Part shown: positions 52,463 to 59,923 of the stretch, one piece after another
Layout: each line of letters starts with the position of its first letter
Numbering within the stretch: position 1 is the stretch's first letter
Assembly: GCA_934162205.1 (NCBI GenBank)
Contig: CAKPIA010000001.1
Coordinates: 186,001-250,000 of the forward strand
Source: an uncultured Clostridia bacterium
GTDB taxonomy: Bacteria > Bacillota > Clostridia > TANB77 > CAG-508
Direction of reading: 5' to 3'
DNA: 64,000 nucleotides
Translations under genes and position numbers: made by a program
The notes under the pieces: generated by a model
Databases searched by the model: none
What the model was told of the DNA's origin: nothing
What the model saw: only the letters and a program-made list of their open reading frames with translations

Positions 52463-54250
52463 TTATCCAACACTTTTTAAATAAATCACTTTTATAAAGC
52501 AACTGTATTCATCTTTTTCAAAGTGTAGTGTAAAAACACTCCATTCACCTCCTTGGTGTCCCCCCTCTCCTGTTGGATTATATAAAGTAACTAACAAAAC
52601 AACCTCTGGGTCATCAATTGGTGCAACACCTAAAAAAGATGTGACATATTTATTAGTATTTACTCCATCTTCTGATGTTCCTGTTTTACCTCCGATTCTA
52701 TATCCTGCAACTCTTGCATTTTTTCCAGTTCCTTCTGCCACAACAGATTCCATCATACTCAATACTTTTTCCGAAGTTTCCTTTGATATTACTCTCCCCT
52801 TTTTTTCTACTGGTATTTCTTTTACTTCCCCGGTTTGACTATCTATAGTTGCTTTTGCTATTCTTGGAGTAACCAATTCTCCTCCATTGGCAATCGCTGA
52901 TACTGCTGTTGCAAGTTGAATAGGTGTTATTTCAAATCTTTGCCCAAAACTAACAGTTGCAAGTTCTACTGGTCCCATTTTTTCTTCTTTTAAGAAAATA
53001 CTATTTGCTTCTCCAGGAAGATTTACACCTGTTTTTTCTAAAAGTCCAAACTTTCTTAAATAGCTATAATAAGTGTGTACTCCTAATTTTTGTCCTAAGC
53101 CTATAAATACTGGGTTACACGAATTCATTAACGCTTGCCTTAAACTTTCTGATCCATGTGGCCTGTAATATCTCCAACATTTAATTCTTGTTCCAGCAAC
53201 CTCTATTCCACCAGTACAGCAAAATTCTCCTGCCCTATCTGTATCTGTTATTCCTTCTTCTAGTGAAGCTGATGCTGTTATTGTTTTAAATGTTGATCCT
53301 GGTTCATATGTATCTGCTATTGCTTTATTTCTCCATACAGCTTGTAAATTTTTCGTTTTATCTTTTTGTTCTAAACTATCCCATGTATTTTTTAATTCTT
53401 CTGTGTAAGGTTCATATGGTTCATTTAAGTTATAATCCGGATATGTTGCCATAGCTAAAATATCCCCAGTTTTAGGATTTATTGCAATTACATTTCCACC
53501 ATCTGTACACTTGTTGTCAATACATGCTTCCTCTAAATATTTTTCTACAATTGATTGTACAGTCATATCTATAGATAATATCAAGCCATTTCCATCAACT
53601 GCTGATTTATAATTTTCTCCTTCTGTACCTATTTCTCCACCTTTAGCATCTGTTAATCTTTCAATATATCCAGATTTTCCTTTTAACACTTCATCATATT
53701 TGGCTTCAACACCATCTAATCCTTGATTATCACTTCCACAAAAGCCTATAACTTGTGCTGCTAAATTAGAATATGGATAATACCTTTTTGTATCTTCATC
53801 TATATTTATTCCTGATTCTATATTATTGTCTTTAATCCATTTTCTTAATTCATCTGATTTACTTTTATCAACTTTTTTTGCAATTGTTTCAATAGAACTT
53901 CTTTTTTTTATCTTTTTTAATGTTTTTTCATAATCAACATTAAATATCTCACTTAATGCTTTTGCAACTTTTTCTTTATTCTCATTTGATATATTTGTTG
54001 GATTAACTGTTATCGTTTCAACTGTACTACTAGTAGCTAATATGTATTTTCCTGTACTATCATATATTGTTCCTCTTTTAGGATTAATTTTTCTATCTAA
54101 TGATTGTTGTTGATATGCTAAAGATTCTAATTCTCCACCCTGTATAAATTGTATATATAAAATTCTTGCAATTAATGCAAGCATAATAAAAAGTACTATA
54201 AATAGTGTATTTCTTATTTTCTTTTTATTTGAAATACTTAATTGTACCAT
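52463..54250 (-). pseudogene. 5' part of the spoVD-like PBP gene, truncated by the element
   Basis: Class B penicillin-binding protein of the SpoVD/FtsI type. Residues 1-568 are genuine: a membrane helix near 13-35, the dimerisation region (PKRGTIYDSTGKYILATSS), and the transpeptidase domain with SxxK in EPGSTFKTITA, SCN in MNSCNPVF and KTG in GGKTGTSED. At 52547 the reading runs into the element and adds 27 unrelated residues (EWSVFTLHFEKDE ...). The protein so lacks its last transpeptidase helix and PASTA domain, which lie at 45960-46259. Joined, they give 663 residues. Confidence 0.93.
52548..52559. other. Attachment-site core, PBP 5' end
   Basis: CCTCCTTGGTGT, the second copy of the 12-bp core. 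On the element side lies GTGTAAAAA (52528-52536), the inverted partner of TTTTTACAC at the other end. Confidence 0.85.
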
Positions 54251-54333
54251 CTTTTCTCTCCTTTATTAATATAATTCTTATTATTAAAAATATTAATAAA
54301 CAAAAGATTTTATTACCCAATCTTTAAAAATAT

Positions 54334-54375
54334 AAAAAGAATTAAAATTCAATTAAATAAATTTTAATTCTTTTT
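54334..54375 (-). terminator. Hairpin between ftsL-like gene and spoVD-like gene
   Basis: Perfect 16-bp stem AAAAAGAATTAAAATT with a 10-nt loop and a T-rich tail, so the PBP gene may be transcribed separately. Confidence 0.7.
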
Positions 54376-54883
54376 ACTTTTTAAATATACTTAAGATTTT
54401 TTCAAACCAATTTCTATTTTCCTCTATTCTAACTTCTTCTGTAGATGTTTCTATATAATCTTTTTTTGGCAAACTTACATACACAGATTGTTTATTAGTT
54501 AATTTTTGCATTCCCAATTTTTCTTTTGCAGCTTGCTCTATATTATTTAAATTTACACTATTGTCTATATTTACTTTTAATTGTTCATTTTCTTTTTCAA
54601 GAGATGACAACTCTTTTTTTAACTTTTGAACTTGGCTAAAGTTCTCATTAATTTGAGAATTTCTATAACTTATGGTAAGTAAAACTATAAATATTGCAAC
54701 AACTAAACCTATTCTTTTAATTGTTTTTATCTTATCTTTTCTTGATATTTTTATTTCTGCTTTTGGTTTTGTTTTTAATACTTCTGGTTTTCTATTCTTA
54801 TTCGAAGATCTTTGTTTATACGGACTATATTCTGGTTCTAATTTTCTTGGATTTGTTCCATATTGATATCTATCTCTTGCCAT
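54374..54883 (-). CDS. FtsL-like division protein
   Basis: 169 residues: a long basic cytosolic tail (1-52), one membrane helix at about 56-73, a leucine-zipper-like coiled coil (about 78-112), a conserved segment AAKEKLGMQKL and a C-terminal part with the short hydrophobic end WFEKILSIF. Position after rsmH and before the PBP gene is the standard place of ftsL. Septum-initiator/DivIC-type proteins look alike, so the symbol is left open. Confidence 0.75.
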   Translation of the reverse strand: MARDRYQYGTNPRKLEPEYSPYKQRSSNKNRKPEVLKTKPKAEIKISRKDKIKTIKRIGLVVAIFIVLLTISYRNSQINENFSQVQKLKKELSSLEKENEQLKVNIDNSVNLNNIEQAAKEKLGMQKLTNKQSVYVSLPKKDYIETSTEEVRIEENRNWFEKILSIFKK

Positions 54884-54909
54884 AAGTTATTCACCTCCTC
54901 TTACGTTTA

Positions 54910-55839
54910 CTATTTTTTTTCAAATATCCTTAGTTTAGCACTTTTTGATCTTGAGTTTCTATCTTCTTCCTCTTTTGTTGCTATTATTGGTTTTTTATTT
55001 ACTATTTTTCCTTCTGATTTACATCCACATACACAATAAGGTAAGTCCTTTGGACAAGTACATTTTCCTTCTGCATCTACATACGCTCTTTTTACTGCTC
55101 TATCTTCTAACGAATGAAATGTTATTACACAAAGTCTTCCTCTGCTTTTTAACATTCTTATACATGTCCTTATTGTATTATATAATGGTTTAATTTCATT
55201 GTTTACTTCTATTCTTATTGCTTGAAATGTTCTTTTTGCAGGATGTCCATCTTTTTTTGAATATCCTGGTATTGACTTATCAATAATTTCTACTAATTCC
55301 TTAGTTGTAGAAATTTCTTTATTTTTTCTATATTCACAAATATTTTTAGCTATTTGTCTTGAAAACCTTTCTTCTCCATATTCATATATAATATTTGCTA
55401 AATCCTCTTCTTTATATGTATTAACCACAATTTTTGCAGTTAAATACTGTGTTTTATCCATCCTCATGTCCAATTCATTTTCACCTAAATAACTAAATCC
55501 TCTATTTCTTTCATCAAGTTGATATGACGAAACACCTAAATCTAGCAATATTCCATCAACTTCATCTATTTCTAAATCGTCTAATATGTTTTCTATGTCA
55601 TCATGATTTCCATGAATAAATTTTACATTATTATATTTTTCTAATCTTTTTTCTGCTGCCTCTAATGCTTGTTCATCTCTGTCTATTCCTATTAACATGC
55701 CATTAGATGATAAATTTTCTAATATTTTTTGACTATGTCCTGCTCCCCCTAATGTACCATCTACATATATCCCGTTTTCTTTTATATTAAGTCCTTTTAT
55801 ACATTCTTGTAATAAGACAGGTTCATGTTTGAATTCCAC
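54910..55839 (-). CDS. rsmH: 16S rRNA (cytosine-1402-N4)-methyltransferase (GTG start)
   Basis: Second gene of the dcw cluster. The 309 residues start with EFKHEPVLLQECIKGL and contain the AdoMet loop GTLGGAGHSQKIL, GILLDLGVSSYQLD and VITFHSLEDRAVK, all diagnostic. The start codon is GTG, 5-6 nt from GAGGTG. It is separated from mraZ by an unusually long 295-bp spacer. Confidence 0.95.
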   Translation of the reverse strand: MEFKHEPVLLQECIKGLNIKENGIYVDGTLGGAGHSQKILENLSSNGMLIGIDRDEQALEAAEKRLEKYNNVKFIHGNHDDIENILDDLEIDEVDGILLDLGVSSYQLDERNRGFSYLGENELDMRMDKTQYLTAKIVVNTYKEEDLANIIYEYGEERFSRQIAKNICEYRKNKEISTTKELVEIIDKSIPGYSKKDGHPAKRTFQAIRIEVNNEIKPLYNTIRTCIRMLKSRGRLCVITFHSLEDRAVKRAYVDAEGKCTCPKDLPYCVCGCKSEGKIVNKKPIIATKEEEDRNSRSKSAKLRIFEKK

Positions 55840-56134
55840 TTTTTCACCTCAGTATTTTACAAATATACAATTACAGCTGGTATATATTTGTAATACCAGC
55901 TGTTTATCTTATAAGTGTTTTCATATTCTTTTGTATTTACAAACTTTAACTCTTTTGTAATACATCTTTTGTTTAATTATCTTTGGCACTTTTTTCTTTT
56001 GTAAATATCATTTGTATTTTTATCTTTAGTAATTTACATCTTTTGTACTTTTATCTTTTGTATTTTTTGATTTTCTTAAGTATATTTTTCATTTGTACAT
56101 TATTCTTTTGTGTTTCTATATAAACTTTTGCAAG
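55840..56134. repeat. Spacer with about nine degenerate TACAAAAGA-type repeats
   Basis: Between 55925 and 56125 the plus strand repeats TCTTTTGTA or close variants at irregular 13-30-bp intervals (for example near 55928, 55951, 55965, 55994, 56037, 56051, 56103). No coding frame. mraZ and rsmH are usually nearly adjacent, so the spacer is unusual. Confidence 0.5.
55873..55903 (-). terminator. Hairpin upstream of rsmH
   Basis: Perfect 11-bp GC-containing stem ACAGCTGGTAT, 9-nt loop, without a good T-tract; attenuator or processing site are as likely as a terminator. Confidence 0.5.
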
Positions 56135-56560
56135 TTATATACCAAGCATTGTCATATTTTCTGCAATTTCATCTGCTGATATATTATCATCACAATTTTG
56201 CCATGTTTCTTTATTCCAAATTTCAAGTCTTGTTCCAACTCCTATTATAACTGCTTCTTTTTCTAATGAAGCTGCCATTCTTAAATTATTAGGAATCAAA
56301 AATCTCCCTTGTTTATCTAATTCACATTCTGTTGCACCTGACAAGAAAAATCTTACAAAGTTTCTTGCGTTTTTATCTGAAAGTGGTAATGATTTTAATT
56401 TGGTTTCAAAGTTTAACCATTCATTTTGAGAAAAAGCAAATAAACATCCATCTAATCCTTTTGTAACGATGAATTTTTCACCCATATCAATTCTTAACTT
56501 TGCAGGCATTATTAACCTACCTTTAACGTCTAAAGTGTGTTCATATTCACCGATTAGCAT
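56135..56560 (-). CDS. mraZ: Transcriptional regulator MraZ
   Basis: Ring-forming AbrB-fold repressor of the dcw cluster. The 141 residues have two MraZ repeats: GEYEHTLDVKGRLIMPAKLR and SGATECELDKQGRFLIPNNLR (each shown at the 20-residue limit by its core DxKGR-LxxPAxLR pattern). The start at 56560 follows GAGGTG; the longer frame to 56614 overlaps the operator repeats and is rejected. First gene of the cluster. Confidence 0.95.
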   Translation of the reverse strand: MLIGEYEHTLDVKGRLIMPAKLRIDMGEKFIVTKGLDGCLFAFSQNEWLNFETKLKSLPLSDKNARNFVRFFLSGATECELDKQGRFLIPNNLRMAASLEKEAVIIGVGTRLEIWNKETWQNCDDNISADEIAENMTMLGI

Positions 56561-56585
56561 TAGATTCACCTCTTTTCTTTTCTCA

Positions 56586-56610
56586 CCACTTTGTACCACT
56601 TTTCTCCACT
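56586..56610 (-). promoter_or_regulatory. MraZ operator: three AGTGG direct repeats
   Basis: On the minus strand AGTGG occurs three times at exact 10-bp spacing (CCACT at 56586, 56596 and 56606 on the plus strand), downstream of the -10. This is the known MraZ-box layout, so autorepression is expected. Confidence 0.85.
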
Positions 56611-56618
56611 TCAATTAA

Positions 56619-56647
56619 ATTTTAATACACTTTATATGTTTTTGCAA
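56619..56647 (-). promoter_or_regulatory. Promoter of the dcw cluster (mraZ)
   Basis: Minus-strand TTGCAA, exactly 17 bp, TAAAAT, just before the MraZ boxes. Confidence 0.65.
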
Positions 56648-56762
56648 GTATTTTTTTAATTTTTTTATAAATTTTTGTTTTAACAATTTTATACAATAAA
56701 CATTTATAATAGAAATAGAATGTTTTGTTTGTCTTTTTACTTTAATTAACACTATAAGTTCA

Positions 56763-56791
56763 TTTTGTTTTTTGCCTTTGACTGTTATACT
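56763..56791 (+). promoter_or_regulatory. Possible promoter of the XRE regulator
   Basis: Extended -10 TGTTATACT with a weak -35 TTTTGT at 17 bp. Confidence 0.4.
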
Positions 56792-56813
56792 TTTTTTAGT
56801 AGGAGGTATATTT

Positions 56814-57200
56814 ATGAATCAAGAAACTGTTTTAAGAAAGAATATTGGCAAAAAAATAAAACTGGCAAGAGCAAAATCTAATTATACTCAAGAAGCATTA
56901 GCAGAAAAAACTTCTTTATCTTCTAGATACATTAGCCAATTAGAAAGAGGTTTAGCATTTGGAAGTGCAACTACAATTACAAATATTTGTAAAGCATTAA
57001 ATATTAATTCTGATTTTTTATTTAGTGATTTAATTTCACCATCTTCTACATCTATCGAGTCATTAGTAGATAATGATTTTTTGGAAACATATATTAAATT
57101 AGATGATAAAAATAAAAAAATTATATATTTATTAGCAACTCAACTTGAAAAACTTCAAGAAGAAGAAAAAAATATTAAAAAAGAAAAAAAACAAAAATAA
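56814..57200 (+). CDS. XRE-family transcriptional regulator
   Basis: 128 residues. A helix-turn-helix of the Cro/CI type fills about 8-64 (IKLARAKSNYTQEALAEK, SLSSRYISQLERG), with the SinR-like pattern. The C-terminal 60 residues are acidic then Lys-rich and have no recognised domain. The start at 56814 has AGGAGG; an upstream in-frame ATG at 56772 lacks a site. Divergent from mraZ; its targets are unknown, though the neighbouring dcw genes are possible. Confidence 0.85.
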   Translation: MNQETVLRKNIGKKIKLARAKSNYTQEALAEKTSLSSRYISQLERGLAFGSATTITNICKALNINSDFLFSDLISPSSTSIESLVDNDFLETYIKLDDKNKKIIYLLATQLEKLQEEEKNIKKEKKQK

Positions 57201-57225
57201 GATTTGAATAATATTTCAAATCTTA
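57198..57225 (+). terminator. Terminator of the XRE regulator gene
   Basis: Perfect 11-bp stem that includes the stop codon, TAATAT loop, T5 tail. Confidence 0.75.
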
Positions 57226-57307
57226 TTTTTGTTTTATAAAGAATTTCTCTAAATTTTATTAAACTTTATATAATATAAATAATTTTCTATCTTTTTATTA
57301 AAGCATC

Positions 57308-57989
57308 TTAATTAATTGTAGTACTTGTTTTTCCTTTTCCTACAACTCTCTCTTGTAATGCTCTCCATGTATTGCACCCTACAATCCCATCAACACTAAG
57401 ACCTACTTTTGATTGAAAATTTCTAACTGCAGTATATGTTCTTGTTCCAAACACGCCATCTAATCCTCCTGTATTATATCCCAATGTATTTAAACCATCT
57501 TGTGCAATAAGAACATAAACTCCTTTACTTCTTTGTCTAACTAATGGATATCCCCCTGTACTACACGCAGGAGTTCCTGTTCTATCATCAAAATGCACCC
57601 ATGATGGGGTTAAAGAAATTGGTTCTACATAACTCCATATTTTAGAATTATTTGCACTATTCCATAAAACTGTTCTTTGTGTTTCATTTAAATTTTGTCC
57701 TACATCAAATGCGACTCCTGCATAATGTTGACTTTGATTTCCATGACCACCGTTCATATGGTCTTTTAAAAGCAAATCCCACATATATAGGTCTTCCATA
57801 TATGTATCTTTGACTATTCCAACTTTGCATAGTTCTTTTTGTTGTCCATAAAATATTACTTTTGCTTGAGCCTCTAAATTCTCTCACTCTTAAAGTTCCA
57901 TTGGTATTATATGGCATAGATTGATCTTCTCCTCTATAATATGTTTCCATTCTGTTTGTATCTTGGTTATAAACTAATATTTTTGCCAC
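57308..57989 (-). pseudogene. M15-type peptidoglycan peptidase with PG-binding domain, frameshifted
   Basis: Two frames make one protein of about 226 residues. The N-terminal frame (start 57989) has YNQDTNRMETYYRGED and SWNSQRYIYGRPI. The second (to 57308) has GGHGNQSQHYAGVAFDVG, with the metal motif HxxGxAxD, PSWVHFD with a further His, and a PG_binding_1 domain at the end (LNTLGYNTGGLDGVFG ... VDGIVGCNTW). One extra base near 57752 breaks PYE-GGHG. The type resembles phage or spore lysins acting on D-Ala or L-Ala-D-Glu bonds. It is a pseudogene or a sequencing error. Confidence 0.8.
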
Positions 57990-58053
57990 AAAAAAACTCC
58001 TTTCATTTTTTATATATATTATGAACGGAGTTTTAAAATTGTTATTTTTATTT

Positions 58054-58824
58054 TTATATATCTTCAGTAGCTCTTACTACTACTCTTTCTTTGCTATCAT
58101 CTGTACATGTAATTAAGGTAACTTCTCTTTTTCCATCAGTTTTTTGGGTTGTATCTCTAACATCTGTTGGATCTACATTATGCATATTATAAATTTTATA
58201 TGTTACAGTTGTTCCTGTTAAATCCATAATTTCTATTTTATCTCCAATATCTAATTTAGGAACTTTACTAAAGAATCTAGTATTTCTATAATTATGACCT
58301 ACTATACAGAAATTTCCAACTTCATTTGGGTTTGGTCCCCAGAATTTACATGGAGCTATTTTTAATAATGCATCTGATGTTTCAGAAAGTATTGGATAAT
58401 TAACATTTATTTTAGGAATTGTAATAACCCCAACTGTTGCATATGTATTTCCATTACTGTCTTTATATGTATTTGGTATTACTTGTTCTTTTACATTTGT
58501 ATTAACCTTATTAACTGATGCATTATTTACAACTGGTTCTATTTCTTTTAATTCTTGCTCTGTTGTATCATCTAATGCTACTACTAAAACATTTCCTACT
58601 GATTTAGCAGTTGTATCATCTTCTATTTGGTCTATATTCATAGAAGATAAAATCTCCTTTGATACTGATTCATTTTTATTTCTATCATACTCTGCATATA
58701 TACACACAGAACACAATACAATCACTAAAAAAAGAGATAATATAAAATCAAATTTATACATCTTTTTCTTTCTTTTAAGTTCTGGTGTTATATATAATTT
58801 TTGTGTTATAAGAATTTGATTCAT
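58054..58824 (-). CDS. Sortase (class D-like)
   Basis: 256 residues: basic N-terminus, membrane helix about 24-45, a linker, and a sortase barrel from about 120. Catalytic His lies in IVGHNYRNTRFF, Cys in VTLITCTDD and Arg in ERVVVRATED. Short strands GVITIPKINVNYPI fit class D or B-like sortases of Clostridia. No LPxTG substrate gene is adjacent. It attaches surface proteins to the wall or pilins to each other. Confidence 0.88.
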   Translation of the reverse strand: MNQILITQKLYITPELKRKKKMYKFDFILSLFLVIVLCSVCIYAEYDRNKNESVSKEILSSMNIDQIEDDTTAKSVGNVLVVALDDTTEQELKEIEPVVNNASVNKVNTNVKEQVIPNTYKDSNGNTYATVGVITIPKINVNYPILSETSDALLKIAPCKFWGPNPNEVGNFCIVGHNYRNTRFFSKVPKLDIGDKIEIMDLTGTTVTYKIYNMHNVDPTDVRDTTQKTDGKREVTLITCTDDSKERVVVRATEDI

Positions 58825-58946
58825 TTTTATCTCCTTTCTCTAAATCTTCTATAAAAATTATAACATTTATACAAAAAAAAATAAAGTACTTTTTTCATTT
58901 ATTCTTAATAATTTGTTATAATTTTTTGTACTTTATTATATATGTT

Positions 58947-59804
58947 TTATGCTAGTTTATTGGCTATTTTAGCAAAGTCACTTAGTGTAAGTTTTTCAGG
59001 TCTTATATTTATATCAATATTTAATTCATTTAAAACTTTAATACCATCTTCCTTGTTTAAAAATACTTTTGAATTTACAAGTGAATTCAATAATGTTTTT
59101 CTTCTTTGCATAAAAGCTTTTTTTATAATATCAAATAATAATTCTTTATTTGAAACATCAATTGGCGGATTTTTTCTTATATTTAATTTTATTACTTCTG
59201 ATGTTACTTCTGGTTCAGGAATAAATGAGTTGTTTTCAACTTCTAATATTTTTTCAGATGTACAATAATAATATATTGCATATGTTATTGCACCTGTATT
59301 TTTTCCTCCTGGTATTTCTATAAGTCTATCTGCTACTTCTTTTTGTATCATAACAGTTATACTATTTATATCTAAATTACTTTCTAATAATTTCATTATT
59401 ATTGGTGTAGTTATATAGTAAGGTAAATTTGCTACTATTTTTACATTTTTTATTTCATTATTTTGTTTTTGTTCTTTAATTATTTTATTCAAATCTGTTT
59501 TTAAAATATCATTATTTAAGATTTCAATATTATCATATAATTTAAATCTATCATTTAAAATTTTAATCATATTTTTATCTAATTCAACACAAATTACTTT
59601 ATTAGCTTTTTCTAACAAAAATCTTGTTAGTGTTCCAAGCCCTGGTCCTATTTCTATAACTAAATCTTCTTTTGTAATATTAGAACTATCTATAATTGAA
59701 TTTACAACATCTTGATTTATTAAAAAATTTTGTCCTAAACTTTTATTTGCTCTAATATTATATTTGTTCATTATAAATCTTGTTTCTTCTAAAATATCAC
59801 TCAT
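58947..59804 (-). CDS. rsmA: 16S rRNA dimethyladenosine transferase
   Basis: Dimethylates A1518 and A1519 of 16S rRNA. The 285 residues show KSLGQNFLINQDV near 20, the AdoMet loop VIEIGPGLGTLTRFL and the catalytic NLPYYITTPI. The start at 59804 (MSDILEE) follows GAGG; the apparent GTG start at 59816 is inside that ribosome site. Confidence 0.96.
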   Translation of the reverse strand: MSDILEETRFIMNKYNIRANKSLGQNFLINQDVVNSIIDSSNITKEDLVIEIGPGLGTLTRFLLEKANKVICVELDKNMIKILNDRFKLYDNIEILNNDILKTDLNKIIKEQKQNNEIKNVKIVANLPYYITTPIIMKLLESNLDINSITVMIQKEVADRLIEIPGGKNTGAITYAIYYYCTSEKILEVENNSFIPEPEVTSEVIKLNIRKNPPIDVSNKELLFDIIKKAFMQRRKTLLNSLVNSKVFLNKEDGIKVLNELNIDINIRPEKLTLSDFAKIANKLA

Positions 59805-59861
59805 ATCTAACCTCACTTATTTTATTTTACTATGAATTTATAATTTATACAATATTTAGTA

Positions 59862-59890
59862 TTGATTTATATATTTTTTTACTATAAAAT
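59862..59890 (+). promoter_or_regulatory. Promoter of the second SpoVD-like PBP gene
   Basis: TTGATT, 17 bp, TAAAAT; a TATAAT follows a few bases later. Confidence 0.5.
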
Positions 59891-59923
59891 GTATATAATT
59901 TAATTTTAAAAAATGGTGATATT

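Larger units (their letters stand above)
46249..52559. mobile_element. 6.3-kb serine-recombinase element inserted in the spoVD-like PBP gene
   Basis: Both junctions carry CCTCCTTGGTGT (46249-46260 and 52548-52559), leaving 6,299 bp between equivalent points. Removing that length fuses the two PBP fragments in frame. Contents from the recombinase end: frameshifted large serine recombinase, TnpW-like small ORF, a 455-codon gene of unknown function, an SSB gene with a nonsense codon, and a 412-codon gene. No relaxase, replicase or conjugation genes are seen, so it is an excisable but not self-transferable element. The geometry resembles skin-type intervening elements of spore-formers. Confidence 0.9.

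Noticed and set aside
52463..52546. The last 27 codons of the PBP frame as a real C-terminus
   Set aside because: They are read from mobile-element DNA; the true end is at 45960-46259.
46249..52559. Prophage or conjugative element
   Set aside because: No capsid, terminase, relaxase or type IV secretion genes were seen; only recombinase, SSB and unknown genes.
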